The position numbers and the translations under genes are program-made. Source: Erythrobacter sp. (GTDB lineage Bacteria; Pseudomonadota; Alphaproteobacteria; Sphingomonadales; Sphingomonadaceae). Taken from it: a stretch of DNA of 12,173 nucleotides. Where the stretch lies: contig NZOF01000191.1 of the NCBI GenBank assembly GCA_002695185.1, positions 1 through 12,173 of the forward strand. The letters run 5' to 3'. Below, piece by piece: positions 1-6,667 of the stretch. The notes under the pieces were generated by a model, which had not been told where the DNA came from, searched no databases, and worked only from the letters and a program-made list of their open reading frames with translations. Numbering within the stretch: position 1 is the stretch's first letter; each line of letters begins with the position of its first letter.

Positions 1-24
1 GTCGTCCGCGTCGCCTGAGCCTGA

Positions 25-651
25 ACGGGAAAGGGGCACTCACGCCTCAGGCCGCCTTTCTGCAACAACGCCGTCGTCAAGCATGGTTGGGCGTTCAGCT
101 ATACCGACCTGCCCGATGGCCGGCGCCAGATCGTCAAGATCCATCATCCGGGCGACATTATCGGGTTTCCCGATGTCGCGCTCAAACACGCGACCACGAC
201 CTTGCGCACGGTCGAGGATGTGTGCCTTTGTCCTTTCCCGAAATCCTCGCTCGATGAAATCCTTCGGGAATCGCCACGGCTTTCTGCTCTGCTCGTCTCG
301 ATCGCGCTTAGGGATCATGTCGTGTTGATCGACGTGTTGCGCGCCATGGGTCGGATGAGCGCACAGGAGCGGATCAGCTACATGCTGCTTGATCTCTTGG
401 CGCGATTGCGCATCACCAACCATAAGATGACCGATGCCTTCCGTTTGCCCATGACCCAGAGTCAGATCGCCGATTATCTGGGGCTGACCAACGTATATAT
501 CAGTAAGACATTCATCCGCCTTGAGCGCGAAGGTTTTATCCAGCGGGATCACGATCAGATCCGTGTTCTGAGAGAGGACGAGATGATCGAGCTTACCGAC
601 TTCCATGATCGCTATGCCGAGATGGACACGTCTTGGTTTCCGCAAGTCTGA
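25..651 (+). CDS. Crp/Fnr-family transcriptional regulator, 5'-incomplete or frameshifted
   Basis: The frame ending in TGA at 649-651 encodes the second half of a cyclic-nucleotide-binding-like sensor domain, a dimerisation helix and a C-terminal winged helix-turn-helix. Family-like sequence is readable from about base 73 (VVKHGWAFSYTDLPDGRRQI, then HHPGDIIGFPD). The HTH lies at 451-540 (MTQSQIADYLGL, then NVYISKTFIRLEREG), and the protein ends DTSWFPQV. The frame is closed by TGA at 22-24, and between there and the TTG at 202 there is no ATG, GTG or TTG. Starting at TTG 202 would keep only the C-terminal 149 residues and discard obvious sensor-domain sequence. Family members normally carry roughly 60-70 more N-terminal residues. 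A frameshift near bases 40-75, a rearrangement, or a sequencing error would explain this. Frame 3 upstream (LSLNGKGALTPQAAF) might be displaced N-terminal sequence, but that is weak. No cysteine cluster for an FeS group is seen. The ligand and regulon are unknown; the operon downstream is a possible target. Confidence 0.7.
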   Translation, partial: TGKGHSRLRPPFCNNAVVKHGWAFSYTDLPDGRRQIVKIHHPGDIIGFPDVALKHATTTLRTVEDVCLCPFPKSSLDEILRESPRLSALLVSIALRDHVVLIDVLRAMGRMSAQERISYMLLDLLARLRITNHKMTDAFRLPMTQSQIADYLGLTNVYISKTFIRLEREGFIQRDHDQIRVLREDEMIELTDFHDRYAEMDTSWFPQV

Positions 652-654
652 TCT

Positions 655-685
655 GACTGCCTTTCAATCCAGTTGAAAGCCAGTC
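655..685 (+). terminator. Stem-loop after the Crp/Fnr gene (possible terminator or operator)
   Basis: A 13-base arm (GACTGCCTTTCAA, 655-667) pairs with TTGAAAGCCAGTC (673-685) with one C-C mismatch and a 5-base loop. It begins 4 bases after the stop codon, the usual place for a terminator. It is followed by CTCCCCTTCTG and not by a T run, so it is not a classic intrinsic terminator. The inner TTTCAA-N5-TTGAAA dyad could instead be a protein-binding site. Confidence 0.45.
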
Positions 686-721
686 CTCCCCTTCTGAGGC
701 AGGCTTATCTTGCGGATGAGG

Positions 722-738
722 GTGCACTGCGCCTGCAC
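722..738. promoter_or_regulatory. Short dyad GTGCA-N7-TGCAC upstream of the candidate promoter
   Basis: A perfect 5-base inverted repeat sits just upstream of the GGAAC element at 742-746. Its position would suit an operator. It does not match the TTGAT-N4-ATCAA Crp/Fnr consensus, and a dyad this short can arise by chance in GC-rich DNA. Confidence 0.15.
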
Positions 739-741
739 GCG

Positions 742-767
742 GGAACTCAAAGGCAAGAGGAAGTGTT
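742..767 (+). promoter_or_regulatory. Candidate EcfG-type general-stress promoter for the glycan operon
   Basis: GGAAC at 742-746, a 17-base spacer, then TGTT at 764-767. The alphaproteobacterial general stress sigma factor EcfG (RpoE2) recognises GGAAC-N16/17-CGTT, so this site has one mismatch. It lies about 80 bases upstream of the first start codon of the operon, with an expected transcript start near 773-776. A stress-type promoter would fit the DUF892/YciF-like gene at the end of the same operon. The assignment rests on motif matching only. Confidence 0.35.
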
Positions 768-773
768 GCGATG

Positions 774-803
774 TCGGTGGCCGGGAATACTGCAAGCCAC
801 CGA
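774..803 (+). promoter_or_regulatory. Hairpin in the putative 5' leader of the operon
   Basis: TCGGTGGC (774-781) and GCCACCGA (796-803) form a perfect 8-bp stem with a 14-base loop. If the promoter at 742-767 is used, this hairpin would be at the very 5' end of the mRNA. It could stabilise the transcript, or be a DNA operator overlapping the start site. Confidence 0.3.
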
Positions 804-846
804 TTTCTAGAAGCGAATATCGCCTTTTAACGCTTGGGGGTGAACG

Positions 847-2310
847 GTGGATTTACGGCTTTTTACGGCCCTAAGCATACTGGTTATCGCTGCAGGGATT
901 CCCGTGATCGGCGCCGCCATCTGCGGTGCGATCGTTTTGGTTCAGATCGCCCTGTTTGCGCTTCGGCCATTGGTCGCCTGTCTGCCAGTTCATCCCTCTC
1001 GGGTTGCGCGGAATTCTGTTGCTCCTTGGTTCTCGGTCCATGTGGCCACCCATTGCGAACCGCCTCAGCTCGTAATCGCAACATTGCGCGCCCTGCTGAC
1101 GCAGCACTGTCCGACGGGAGGCTACGAGATCATCGTGATGGATAACAACCCCGCCGATCCCGCGCTTTGGAAGCCGGTCGAACGGTTCTGCGCTGGTCAT
1201 GCCGGCCGGATCAAGTTCCTGCATCGCACCGGCGTGAGAGGGGCCAAGGCCGGCGCGCTCAACATCGCACTTGCGCATACCGACCCGCGCGCCACCCATA
1301 TCGTGACGGTCGACGCCGACTACATTGTGTCAAAAAACTTCCTGACACATGCCGCCGCCGCCCTTGCCCGGACCGCCGCGGACTACGTCCAGTTTCCGCA
1401 AGCCTACAACGGCACAGCCTCTGCGGCGCCGGGTGTGGACGCCGAGCTTGAGGAATATTTTCGCACAAACGCCGCCAGCGCCGACGACACCGAGGCGGTG
1501 CTGCTGACTGGCACGCTCTGCGTGATCTCGCGCACGGCTCTGATTGCCGCCGGCGGATGGTCGGGGGCGACCACGACCGAGGATGCCGAACTGGGCGTGC
1601 GTCTTTGCAATGCGGGTTTTTCGGGCCGCTTCATCAATCAGGTGGTCGGCGAGGGTTTGCTGCCGCTGTCGCTGCGCGAACTGGAAAGGCAGCGCTATCG
1701 CTGGTGCAGCGGCAATGCCCAGACGCTGATGCGCCATGCCCGCCTCGTCTTCGGCCCCGCCGGCTCACTCACCCTTGCCAAGCGGCTTGCGATCCTGTCG
1801 CAGCTGACCGCGTGGTTCAATCTGGCGATGGTACCCTGCCTGCTGCTATCCGCGTTGCTGGTGACCGGACAGGGCCACACCGTTCCCGCGGTTCTGGCAG
1901 GCGTTGCCATCGTACTGAGCCTTTGTGACATCGTTGCCCGCGTGCTGGCACGGAGCTGCCGCGACAGGCTGCCGCCGGGGGTCGCCCTCAGTGCGCTTGC
2001 CTGCCGCATCGCGCTGGCCCCGCAATCGGCGAAGGCGACGTTCGACGCCCTGACGGGCTGCCGCCTTAAATTCCTTGTGACCGACAAGACCGGCGGCAAC
2101 CGCCCGGCGTTGAGCGCGCTGCCACTTTGCCCTCTCCTGATCTTCATCATCGCCGTCCTGTTGTTTGCCATCGCGCAACCAGCGGATCCGATCGTCCTTA
2201 CCGCGCTTGCAGCACTGATGCTGCCGCTTCCAGCGGCGGTTCTAACCAGCACTAGCCTGCGCGCCTATCGCGGCGCGGTGTCGGCGCCCGCACAGGGGGC
2301 CGCGGCATGA
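847..2310 (+). CDS. Membrane glycosyltransferase, GT2, processive (cellulose/chitin-synthase-like)
   Basis: This is an integral inner-membrane family 2 glycosyltransferase of 487 residues, with the active site expected in the cytoplasm. An N-terminal hydrophobic region (about 5-40) fits one or two membrane segments, and further segments lie near 317-342, 346-368, 427-444 and 450-472. The catalytic core has the metal/nucleotide-sugar DxD (VDAD, 155-158), the TED motif carrying the general base (244-246), and Q-x-x-R-W (Q282, R285, W286), the signature of processive enzymes such as BcsA, NodC and hyaluronan synthase. There is no PilZ domain, so direct c-di-GMP control is unlikely. The start is GTG at 847 behind GGGGGTGA. 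This is the first gene of the operon, and its TGA overlaps the next ATG by 4 bases (ATGA). The sugar donor and product length cannot be told from sequence; it may add only one or a few residues. Confidence 0.88.
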   Translation: MDLRLFTALSILVIAAGIPVIGAAICGAIVLVQIALFALRPLVACLPVHPSRVARNSVAPWFSVHVATHCEPPQLVIATLRALLTQHCPTGGYEIIVMDNNPADPALWKPVERFCAGHAGRIKFLHRTGVRGAKAGALNIALAHTDPRATHIVTVDADYIVSKNFLTHAAAALARTAADYVQFPQAYNGTASAAPGVDAELEEYFRTNAASADDTEAVLLTGTLCVISRTALIAAGGWSGATTTEDAELGVRLCNAGFSGRFINQVVGEGLLPLSLRELERQRYRWCSGNAQTLMRHARLVFGPAGSLTLAKRLAILSQLTAWFNLAMVPCLLLSALLVTGQGHTVPAVLAGVAIVLSLCDIVARVLARSCRDRLPPGVALSALACRIALAPQSAKATFDALTGCRLKFLVTDKTGGNRPALSALPLCPLLIFIIAVLLFAIAQPADPIVLTALAALMLPLPAAVLTSTSLRAYRGAVSAPAQGAAA

Positions 2311-3272
2311 CATCCGATCCGCGCTCCCCGCTTGTCGACATCGTCATTCCAACCTACAACCGCGCGCATCTGATCGACAGTGCCATCCGCGCAGCGCTGG
2401 ATCAAAGCTGGTGGAACACCCGTGCGACGGTGATCGACGACGCCAGTACCGATGCCACGGCGCAGGCCGTGGCGCCCTATCTTGCGCATCCGAAGTTCAA
2501 CTATGTCCGGCTGGCGCAGAATCTCGGCACGGCACAGGCCAAGAACGCCGGTTTGCTGCTGACGGGCGGCGATGCGGTCACCTTCCATGATTCCGACGAC
2601 ATCCCGCACCGCGACAAGGTGCTGCATCAAGTCCGCGTGCTGACAGCGCAGGATGTTCGGGCCGACGAATGCCTGAACTGGCGCCTTGCCAACAAGCAGG
2701 GCGGGCAGCGGCTGCAGGTGAGCGCCGCGCTCACCCATCATGAACTGATACTGCCAGACGGACGGCGAGTGGAGATCCGGCGCGACCTATCGCTGCTCGA
2801 TGATGTGTTCCCGAATCTGCAGATGGGATCGCAGGTGCCCGGTGAATGGACGCATGTCAATTCGGGCCTCTTTCGCAGCGATGTGTTCCGCCGCCTCGGC
2901 GGGTTCGAGGATTGCATCGAAGAGGACCGCGAGTTCCGCAACCGGCTGATCCTCAACGGCGAAATCATCTGGATCGTGCCGGAACTGCTGCTCACCAAAA
3001 TCGAGACGCCAGACAGCCTAACGCAATCGGCAGTGTCGGATTACGACAGCGCGCGCCGCCGGGCGGACCGGGCGCGGGTCTGGGCAAAGGTTGAGGCTTG
3101 GCGGGCAAGGGGCAGAGTCGACCCCGTGCCGGTGGATATCCCGAACCTTGACGTTGCCCAGATCAGCCGCCCCGACTGGCTGCACCGTCGCGAAATCCCG
3201 GCAACAGAGGCGACCGCGAAGCGGGTAAGCGATATGCTCGCCAGTCCCGCTGCAAAGGTCGCCGCGCAATGA
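2307..3272 (+). CDS. Soluble family 2 glycosyltransferase (GT-A fold)
   Basis: This 321-residue protein is a GT2 transferase with no signal peptide or membrane segment, so it probably works at the cytoplasmic membrane face. It opens with the typical GT-A strand and nucleotide-binding segment (VDIVIPTYNRAHLI, about 10-23), has DDASTD near 44-49 and an H-DSDD metal-binding motif at 94-98 (the DxD equivalent). A later LGGFEDCIEEDREFRNRL segment carries acidic residues suited to the catalytic base. Residues from about 240 to the end are Arg/Ala-rich and outside the core fold. The ATG overlaps the upstream stop by 4 bases, with AGGGGG about 8 bases upstream as a ribosome site, so translation is probably coupled. 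The acceptor and donor are not predictable; the neighbours imply one step in assembly of a short glycan or glycolipid. Confidence 0.85.
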   Translation: MTSDPRSPLVDIVIPTYNRAHLIDSAIRAALDQSWWNTRATVIDDASTDATAQAVAPYLAHPKFNYVRLAQNLGTAQAKNAGLLLTGGDAVTFHDSDDIPHRDKVLHQVRVLTAQDVRADECLNWRLANKQGGQRLQVSAALTHHELILPDGRRVEIRRDLSLLDDVFPNLQMGSQVPGEWTHVNSGLFRSDVFRRLGGFEDCIEEDREFRNRLILNGEIIWIVPELLLTKIETPDSLTQSAVSDYDSARRRADRARVWAKVEAWRARGRVDPVPVDIPNLDVAQISRPDWLHRREIPATEATAKRVSDMLASPAAKVAAQ

Positions 3273-4321
3273 AACCGATGCGCAACGAAACCGCGTCAGC
3301 GCGGATTGCCATCGTGGATCCGTGCAGCGCGGCGGGCTACGACTTGCCCGACATTGATACCGGCGGACTGGGCGGCACCGAGGCCACGGTGCTGCGCGTT
3401 GCAAGCGCCTTGAGCGACCGGTTTGACGTCGTCCATTTCCAGAGGGGTCGCACCGAAAAGCGAATTTCGCCTGCCGGGCGGCTCTGGCCTCTGGCCGATC
3501 TGGACCCGGCCCGTAATTTCGATGCCGTGCTTGTTCTTAACCGTTGGAAAGTGGCCTTGAAGCTGCGCAAGCGGTATCCCGACACAGCCATCTTCCTGTG
3601 GCTGCATATCTATCCCGGTCGCCACAATCGCAAGATGGGCACAGCCTTGAAAGAGGCGAATATTCCCGTCATCTGCGTATCGCACACCCATGCCCGCCAG
3701 TTGCAGGCGTTTCTGGGCGACCAAGCCACACCGCAGCTTTACGTCATCTACAACCCGCTGGACAACGATCTGCGGCCCGACGGAACGCCGCGCGATCCGA
3801 ACCGGCTGCTCTTTGCCAGTTCCCCCCACAAGGGGCTGGCGCAGGTGTTCGGACAATTCGCTGCGCTGCGCGCGCACTTCCCGGACCTTACCCTGGCGGT
3901 GGCAGATCCGGGCTATCTTCGGTGGGAGACCGGCCCGGTGCCGCAGGGCGTCGTCTTCCTGGGTGCACTGTCCCACCCGGCGCTGATCCGCCAGATGCGC
4001 CGCGCCTCGTGCCTGTTCTATCCGCAGACCAGCTTCGCCGAGACCTTCGGTCTGGTGCTGGCCGAGGCGAATGCCGTAGGCACACCGGTCCTCGTGCATC
4101 GGGGCCTGGGTGCCAATGACGAGATCGTCCCGGATGCGCGGCAACGGGTGAATGGCAACGATCCGGGCGAGATTTTCCAGCGCGTCGACGCCTGGCGACG
4201 GTCGCCGTCGGCGGTGAGCGGCAATTCGGCCTTCCGCCTGAACGTGGTCGCCCGCCAGTGGGCGCGGCTCCTGCGGTCTGCGACAGTCATGCAGGACAAG
4301 GCTTGCGAGGCGCAGCGATGA
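3269..4321 (+). CDS. Glycosyltransferase, GT4-like (GT-B fold)
   Basis: A 350-residue protein of the GT-B/GT4 type. The N-terminal Rossmann half contains the glycine-rich loop GGLGGTEA (from residue 32) after the first strand, as in retaining GT4 enzymes. The C-terminal half has the E-x7-E signature ETFGLVLAE (E258 to E266), preceded by FYPQTSFA and followed by ANAVGTPVLV, which is the donor-sugar diphosphate-binding region. There are no membrane segments. At 350 residues it is near the short end for the family, and the linker between halves is compact. It starts at ATG 3269, overlapping the previous stop by 4 bases (ATGA); a second in-frame ATG at 3278 is less likely because it would lose the overlap seen at the other junctions. 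It probably adds one sugar in the same pathway as the flanking transferases. The donor is unknown. Confidence 0.85.
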   Translation: MKPMRNETASARIAIVDPCSAAGYDLPDIDTGGLGGTEATVLRVASALSDRFDVVHFQRGRTEKRISPAGRLWPLADLDPARNFDAVLVLNRWKVALKLRKRYPDTAIFLWLHIYPGRHNRKMGTALKEANIPVICVSHTHARQLQAFLGDQATPQLYVIYNPLDNDLRPDGTPRDPNRLLFASSPHKGLAQVFGQFAALRAHFPDLTLAVADPGYLRWETGPVPQGVVFLGALSHPALIRQMRRASCLFYPQTSFAETFGLVLAEANAVGTPVLVHRGLGANDEIVPDARQRVNGNDPGEIFQRVDAWRRSPSAVSGNSAFRLNVVARQWARLLRSATVMQDKACEAQR

Positions 4322-5409
4322 AAACGCGCCACCTCGCCACCTCGCCGAAGCCGGATCTGAATGGTGGCTCCCTGCCGCCGCAGGTGAGTGATGATCTGCG
4401 TGCCGCAGCCGGCCCGGAGGAGCGGGGCGAAAGCCCTGTGTCCCGTTCCATCGAGGTATTGCGGAAGGCTGGCCTGCTGCGCGATGACGGCAGTGCCAAC
4501 CCGATCCGCACTGTGCGGGCACTGATTCAGATGGGGGCCGCGAACCTCAGTGTCGGGCGGCTTTGGGAAGGGCATGTCAATGCGACCCACCTGATCCATC
4601 TTTACGGGTCGGCCGCATTGCAACGCACCGTGGATGCCCGGATCGCCAAGGGTGGCCTGCTGGGCGTCTGGGGTGCGGACGGGCCGGTGCCGGTGACGCT
4701 GGACGCGAGCGGTACGCGTCTGGAAGGGTCCAAGTGTTTCGCCTCGGGTCTGGGCACTGTCAGCCATGCCGTGGTGAGCGTGGGTAGCGATGCCGGCGTG
4801 CGGCTGGCGCTGGTCGATGTTGGTGACGCCGACCGCGCCGACGCCTCTTGCTGGAAAATGCAGGGGATGCGCGCGACCGCCTCGGGCAGCTACGATTTTT
4901 CCGGGCTTAGCGTGGAGGACTGGATCGGTGAACCGGACGATTACCTGAGAGAGCCGCATTTCGTCGGCGGTGTCTGGCGCATTGCCGCGCTTCAGGCTGG
5001 TGCCGCCATCGGTTTGCTGGACCGGGCAGCGTCCGAGCTGCGCGCCATGGGCCGGATGCAGGCCGAGGCGCAGCAGGCACGTCTGATGGCCGTACTAATG
5101 CGCGCCTGGGCCGGCGCCGCTCTGACCGAACGCGCCGCGCAGGTCTCTGTCGATACCTCTCTCGAGGCTGAACAGATCGTTGCCACATCCATCGCGGCGC
5201 GGCTTTTTACCGAGGAAGTCGGGCTCGACGCCATCCGCGCGGTCGAGCAATCCATCGGCCTGCGCCATTTCGAGTCCAGTTCCGAAACCGGGCGCATGGC
5301 GCGCGATCTTTCAGTCTATCTGCGCCAGGCGGCCCGCGACGCCTTCCTGCAACGGGCAGCGCGACAGGCGCTGGTGCAGGATGATCGGGCATGGGGGGTT
5401 TGGGGATGA
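4318..5409 (+). CDS. Acyl-CoA dehydrogenase-like flavoprotein, divergent
   Basis: A 363-residue cytoplasmic protein with acyl-CoA dehydrogenase architecture: an N-terminal helical part (about 1-115), a middle beta domain beginning at GLLGVWGAD (from about 113) and continuing GTRLEGSKCFASGLGTVSHA, and a C-terminal helical bundle from about 215 with the ending ARDLSVYLRQAARDAFLQRA. Family members oxidise the alpha-beta bond of acyl-thioesters using FAD. The usual TEP-x-x-GSD flavin-contact motif is replaced by WGADGPVPVTLD, and I cannot find the usual C-terminal catalytic Glu region (YEGT-like), so catalysis may differ or be absent. A GTG at 4258 would extend the frame, but ATG 4318 gives the 4-base overlap seen throughout the operon and has GAGG upstream, so I chose it. 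Placement between transferases and a de-N-acetylase suggests action on an acyl group of a glycolipid or its precursor, not on bulk fatty acid degradation. Confidence 0.8.
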   Translation: MKTRHLATSPKPDLNGGSLPPQVSDDLRAAAGPEERGESPVSRSIEVLRKAGLLRDDGSANPIRTVRALIQMGAANLSVGRLWEGHVNATHLIHLYGSAALQRTVDARIAKGGLLGVWGADGPVPVTLDASGTRLEGSKCFASGLGTVSHAVVSVGSDAGVRLALVDVGDADRADASCWKMQGMRATASGSYDFSGLSVEDWIGEPDDYLREPHFVGGVWRIAALQAGAAIGLLDRAASELRAMGRMQAEAQQARLMAVLMRAWAGAALTERAAQVSVDTSLEAEQIVATSIAARLFTEEVGLDAIRAVEQSIGLRHFESSSETGRMARDLSVYLRQAARDAFLQRAARQALVQDDRAWGVWG

Positions 5410-6107
5410 AGGTCGATGGCGATCACGACTCGGCCGTGTTCGAAGGCCGTGAGAAGCTGGTGGTGCTGGCCCCACACCCCGACGATGAATCGCTGGCATG
5501 CGGGGCCCTGCTGGCACGTGCCTTTGCAGGGGCCGGGGGCCATGTGATCTGCCTGACCGACGGCAGCGCCAGCCATCCCGGATCGCGCGAGTGGTCACCT
5601 GAACGGCTTGGCACCCTGCGCCGGGCCGAGCTTGCGAGCGCCATCGAATGCCTCGGCGGCACCGCGCGAGACATGACCTGGATGGGCCTACCCGATGCAG
5701 CGCTCTATCGCGTCGATCCGCAGGACATCGCGGCGCGTTTTGAAAGGACGATTGAACAGACAGGCGCAATCCATGTCTTCGTGCCTGCACGCGAAGATCA
5801 TCACGAGGATCATCAGGCCACCGCCAAATTCGCGGTGGCGCTTCGCACGATCAGGCCGGACTGGGTTTTTCACTGCTATCCGGTCTGGTCCCGATGGGAC
5901 GATCCGGATTTTGCCCAAAGAATCGCGTCCTACGCGCCCAGACACCTTCCGCCGGGCAAGCATCTGGCACGCAAGCGCGCCGCCATCGCCACGCACCGCT
6001 CTCAGCTGGGACAGGTGGTGGCGGACGATCCTTCGGGTTTCGTGCTGCCGCCGGGTTTTACCGACCGCTTCGCCAATGAAGACGAGATTTTCTGGAGGAT
6101 GCCGTGA
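5406..6107 (+). CDS. PIG-L/LmbE-family de-N-acetylase
   Basis: A 233-residue member of the zinc-dependent PIG-L/LmbE/MshB family, which removes acetyl groups from N-acetylglucosaminyl-type sugars (MshB, PIG-L, BshB). The first motif APHPDDE (22-28) supplies the zinc ligands H24 and D27 and the probable general base D26. The second motif HEDH (H133, D135, H136) corresponds to the HxDH motif carrying the third zinc ligand. No signal peptide is seen, so it should act in the cytoplasm on a lipid- or nucleotide-linked or soluble intermediate. ATG 5406 overlaps the upstream stop by 4 bases; an upstream ATG at 5391 is possible but would lengthen the overlap to 19 bases. The next gene begins on its last base. 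MshB itself is unlikely, because this is not an actinobacterial mycothiol context. The exact substrate is unknown. Confidence 0.9.
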   Translation: MKVDGDHDSAVFEGREKLVVLAPHPDDESLACGALLARAFAGAGGHVICLTDGSASHPGSREWSPERLGTLRRAELASAIECLGGTARDMTWMGLPDAALYRVDPQDIAARFERTIEQTGAIHVFVPAREDHHEDHQATAKFAVALRTIRPDWVFHCYPVWSRWDDPDFAQRIASYAPRHLPPGKHLARKRAAIATHRSQLGQVVADDPSGFVLPPGFTDRFANEDEIFWRMP

Positions 6108-6667
6108 TGGGCGTGTGTCGGGATCATCTCAACGCGCTCTATGCCGATACCGCGGATCCGTGGAATTTTGCACAAAGCGACTACGAGCAGGCCAAGTTCG
6201 CCGCGACCCGCGCCGCGCTGTCGCGCCGCCGCTATGCGTCGGCTTTCGAGTTGGGCTGCGGCAACGGCCAGCTTGCGCGCCATATTGCCGCGCTTTGCGA
6301 TACCTATACCGGCATGGACGCCGTGGCGATTGCTTTGAAGACCGCGCAGCACGCGGTTCCGCAGGCGCGTTTCCTACAGGGCTTCTATCCTTGTGCCCTG
6401 CCAAGAGACGGTTTCGATCTGCTGATCCTATCCGAGATCCTCTATTTTCTCGACCGAGCTGCGCTGCGGCGCTTGGCCGGCGACATCGCTGCATCCTGGC
6501 CCCGGGCCGAGGTGATCTGCGTAACCTATCTGGGTGAGACCGGCCACGAGTTGCAGGGGCGAGAGGCGCTGGAGATCTTCACTGCCGCGCTCGAAACACA
6601 TGTGTTCGAACCCGTCACACGGGCCGAAGGCTATCGCATCGACCGCGGTTTGCCGGAGGGCGCCTGA
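6107..6667 (+). CDS. NodS-like SAM-dependent methyltransferase
   Basis: A 186-residue class I SAM methyltransferase that resembles NodS, the N-methyltransferase acting on the de-N-acetylated terminal glucosamine of Nod factors. The N-terminal DPWNF motif (17-21) followed by a SxYEQ-K-AATRAAL stretch is characteristic of this group. SAM motif I is ELGCGNG (48-54), with TGMDAV as the acidic strand-2 region and DLLILSEILYFL as motif IV. No membrane segment is present. The ribosome site GGAGG at 6094-6098 lies 8 bases from ATG 6107, which shares one base with the upstream TGA; GTG 6104 immediately before is an alternative start giving one extra residue. Position directly after the de-N-acetylase strongly suggests that it methylates the amine which that enzyme exposes. 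O-methylation or another small acceptor cannot be excluded. Confidence 0.85.
   Translation: MGVCRDHLNALYADTADPWNFAQSDYEQAKFAATRAALSRRRYASAFELGCGNGQLARHIAALCDTYTGMDAVAIALKTAQHAVPQARFLQGFYPCALPRDGFDLLILSEILYFLDRAALRRLAGDIAASWPRAEVICVTYLGETGHELQGREALEIFTAALETHVFEPVTRAEGYRIDRGLPEGA

Noticed and set aside
847..2310. Assignment as cellulose synthase BcsA
   Set aside because: The TED and QxxRW motifs are shared by all processive GT2 enzymes. The PilZ domain and bcsB/bcsZ/bcsC neighbours are absent, so the product is left open.
3296..4522. A 408-codon open frame on the minus strand
   Set aside because: It is opposite the GT4 gene, which has glycine-loop and E-x7-E motifs. The minus translation is compositionally biased and without recognisable motifs.
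4018..4959. A 313-codon open frame on the minus strand
   Set aside because: It overlaps two plus-strand genes with intact family motifs and spans their junction, as expected for an antisense shadow.
5695..6537. A 280-codon plus-strand frame across the PIG-L and methyltransferase genes
   Set aside because: It is a shifted-frame shadow rich in Arg, Ser and Pro. The HPDDE, HEDH and ELGCGNG motifs are in the other frames.
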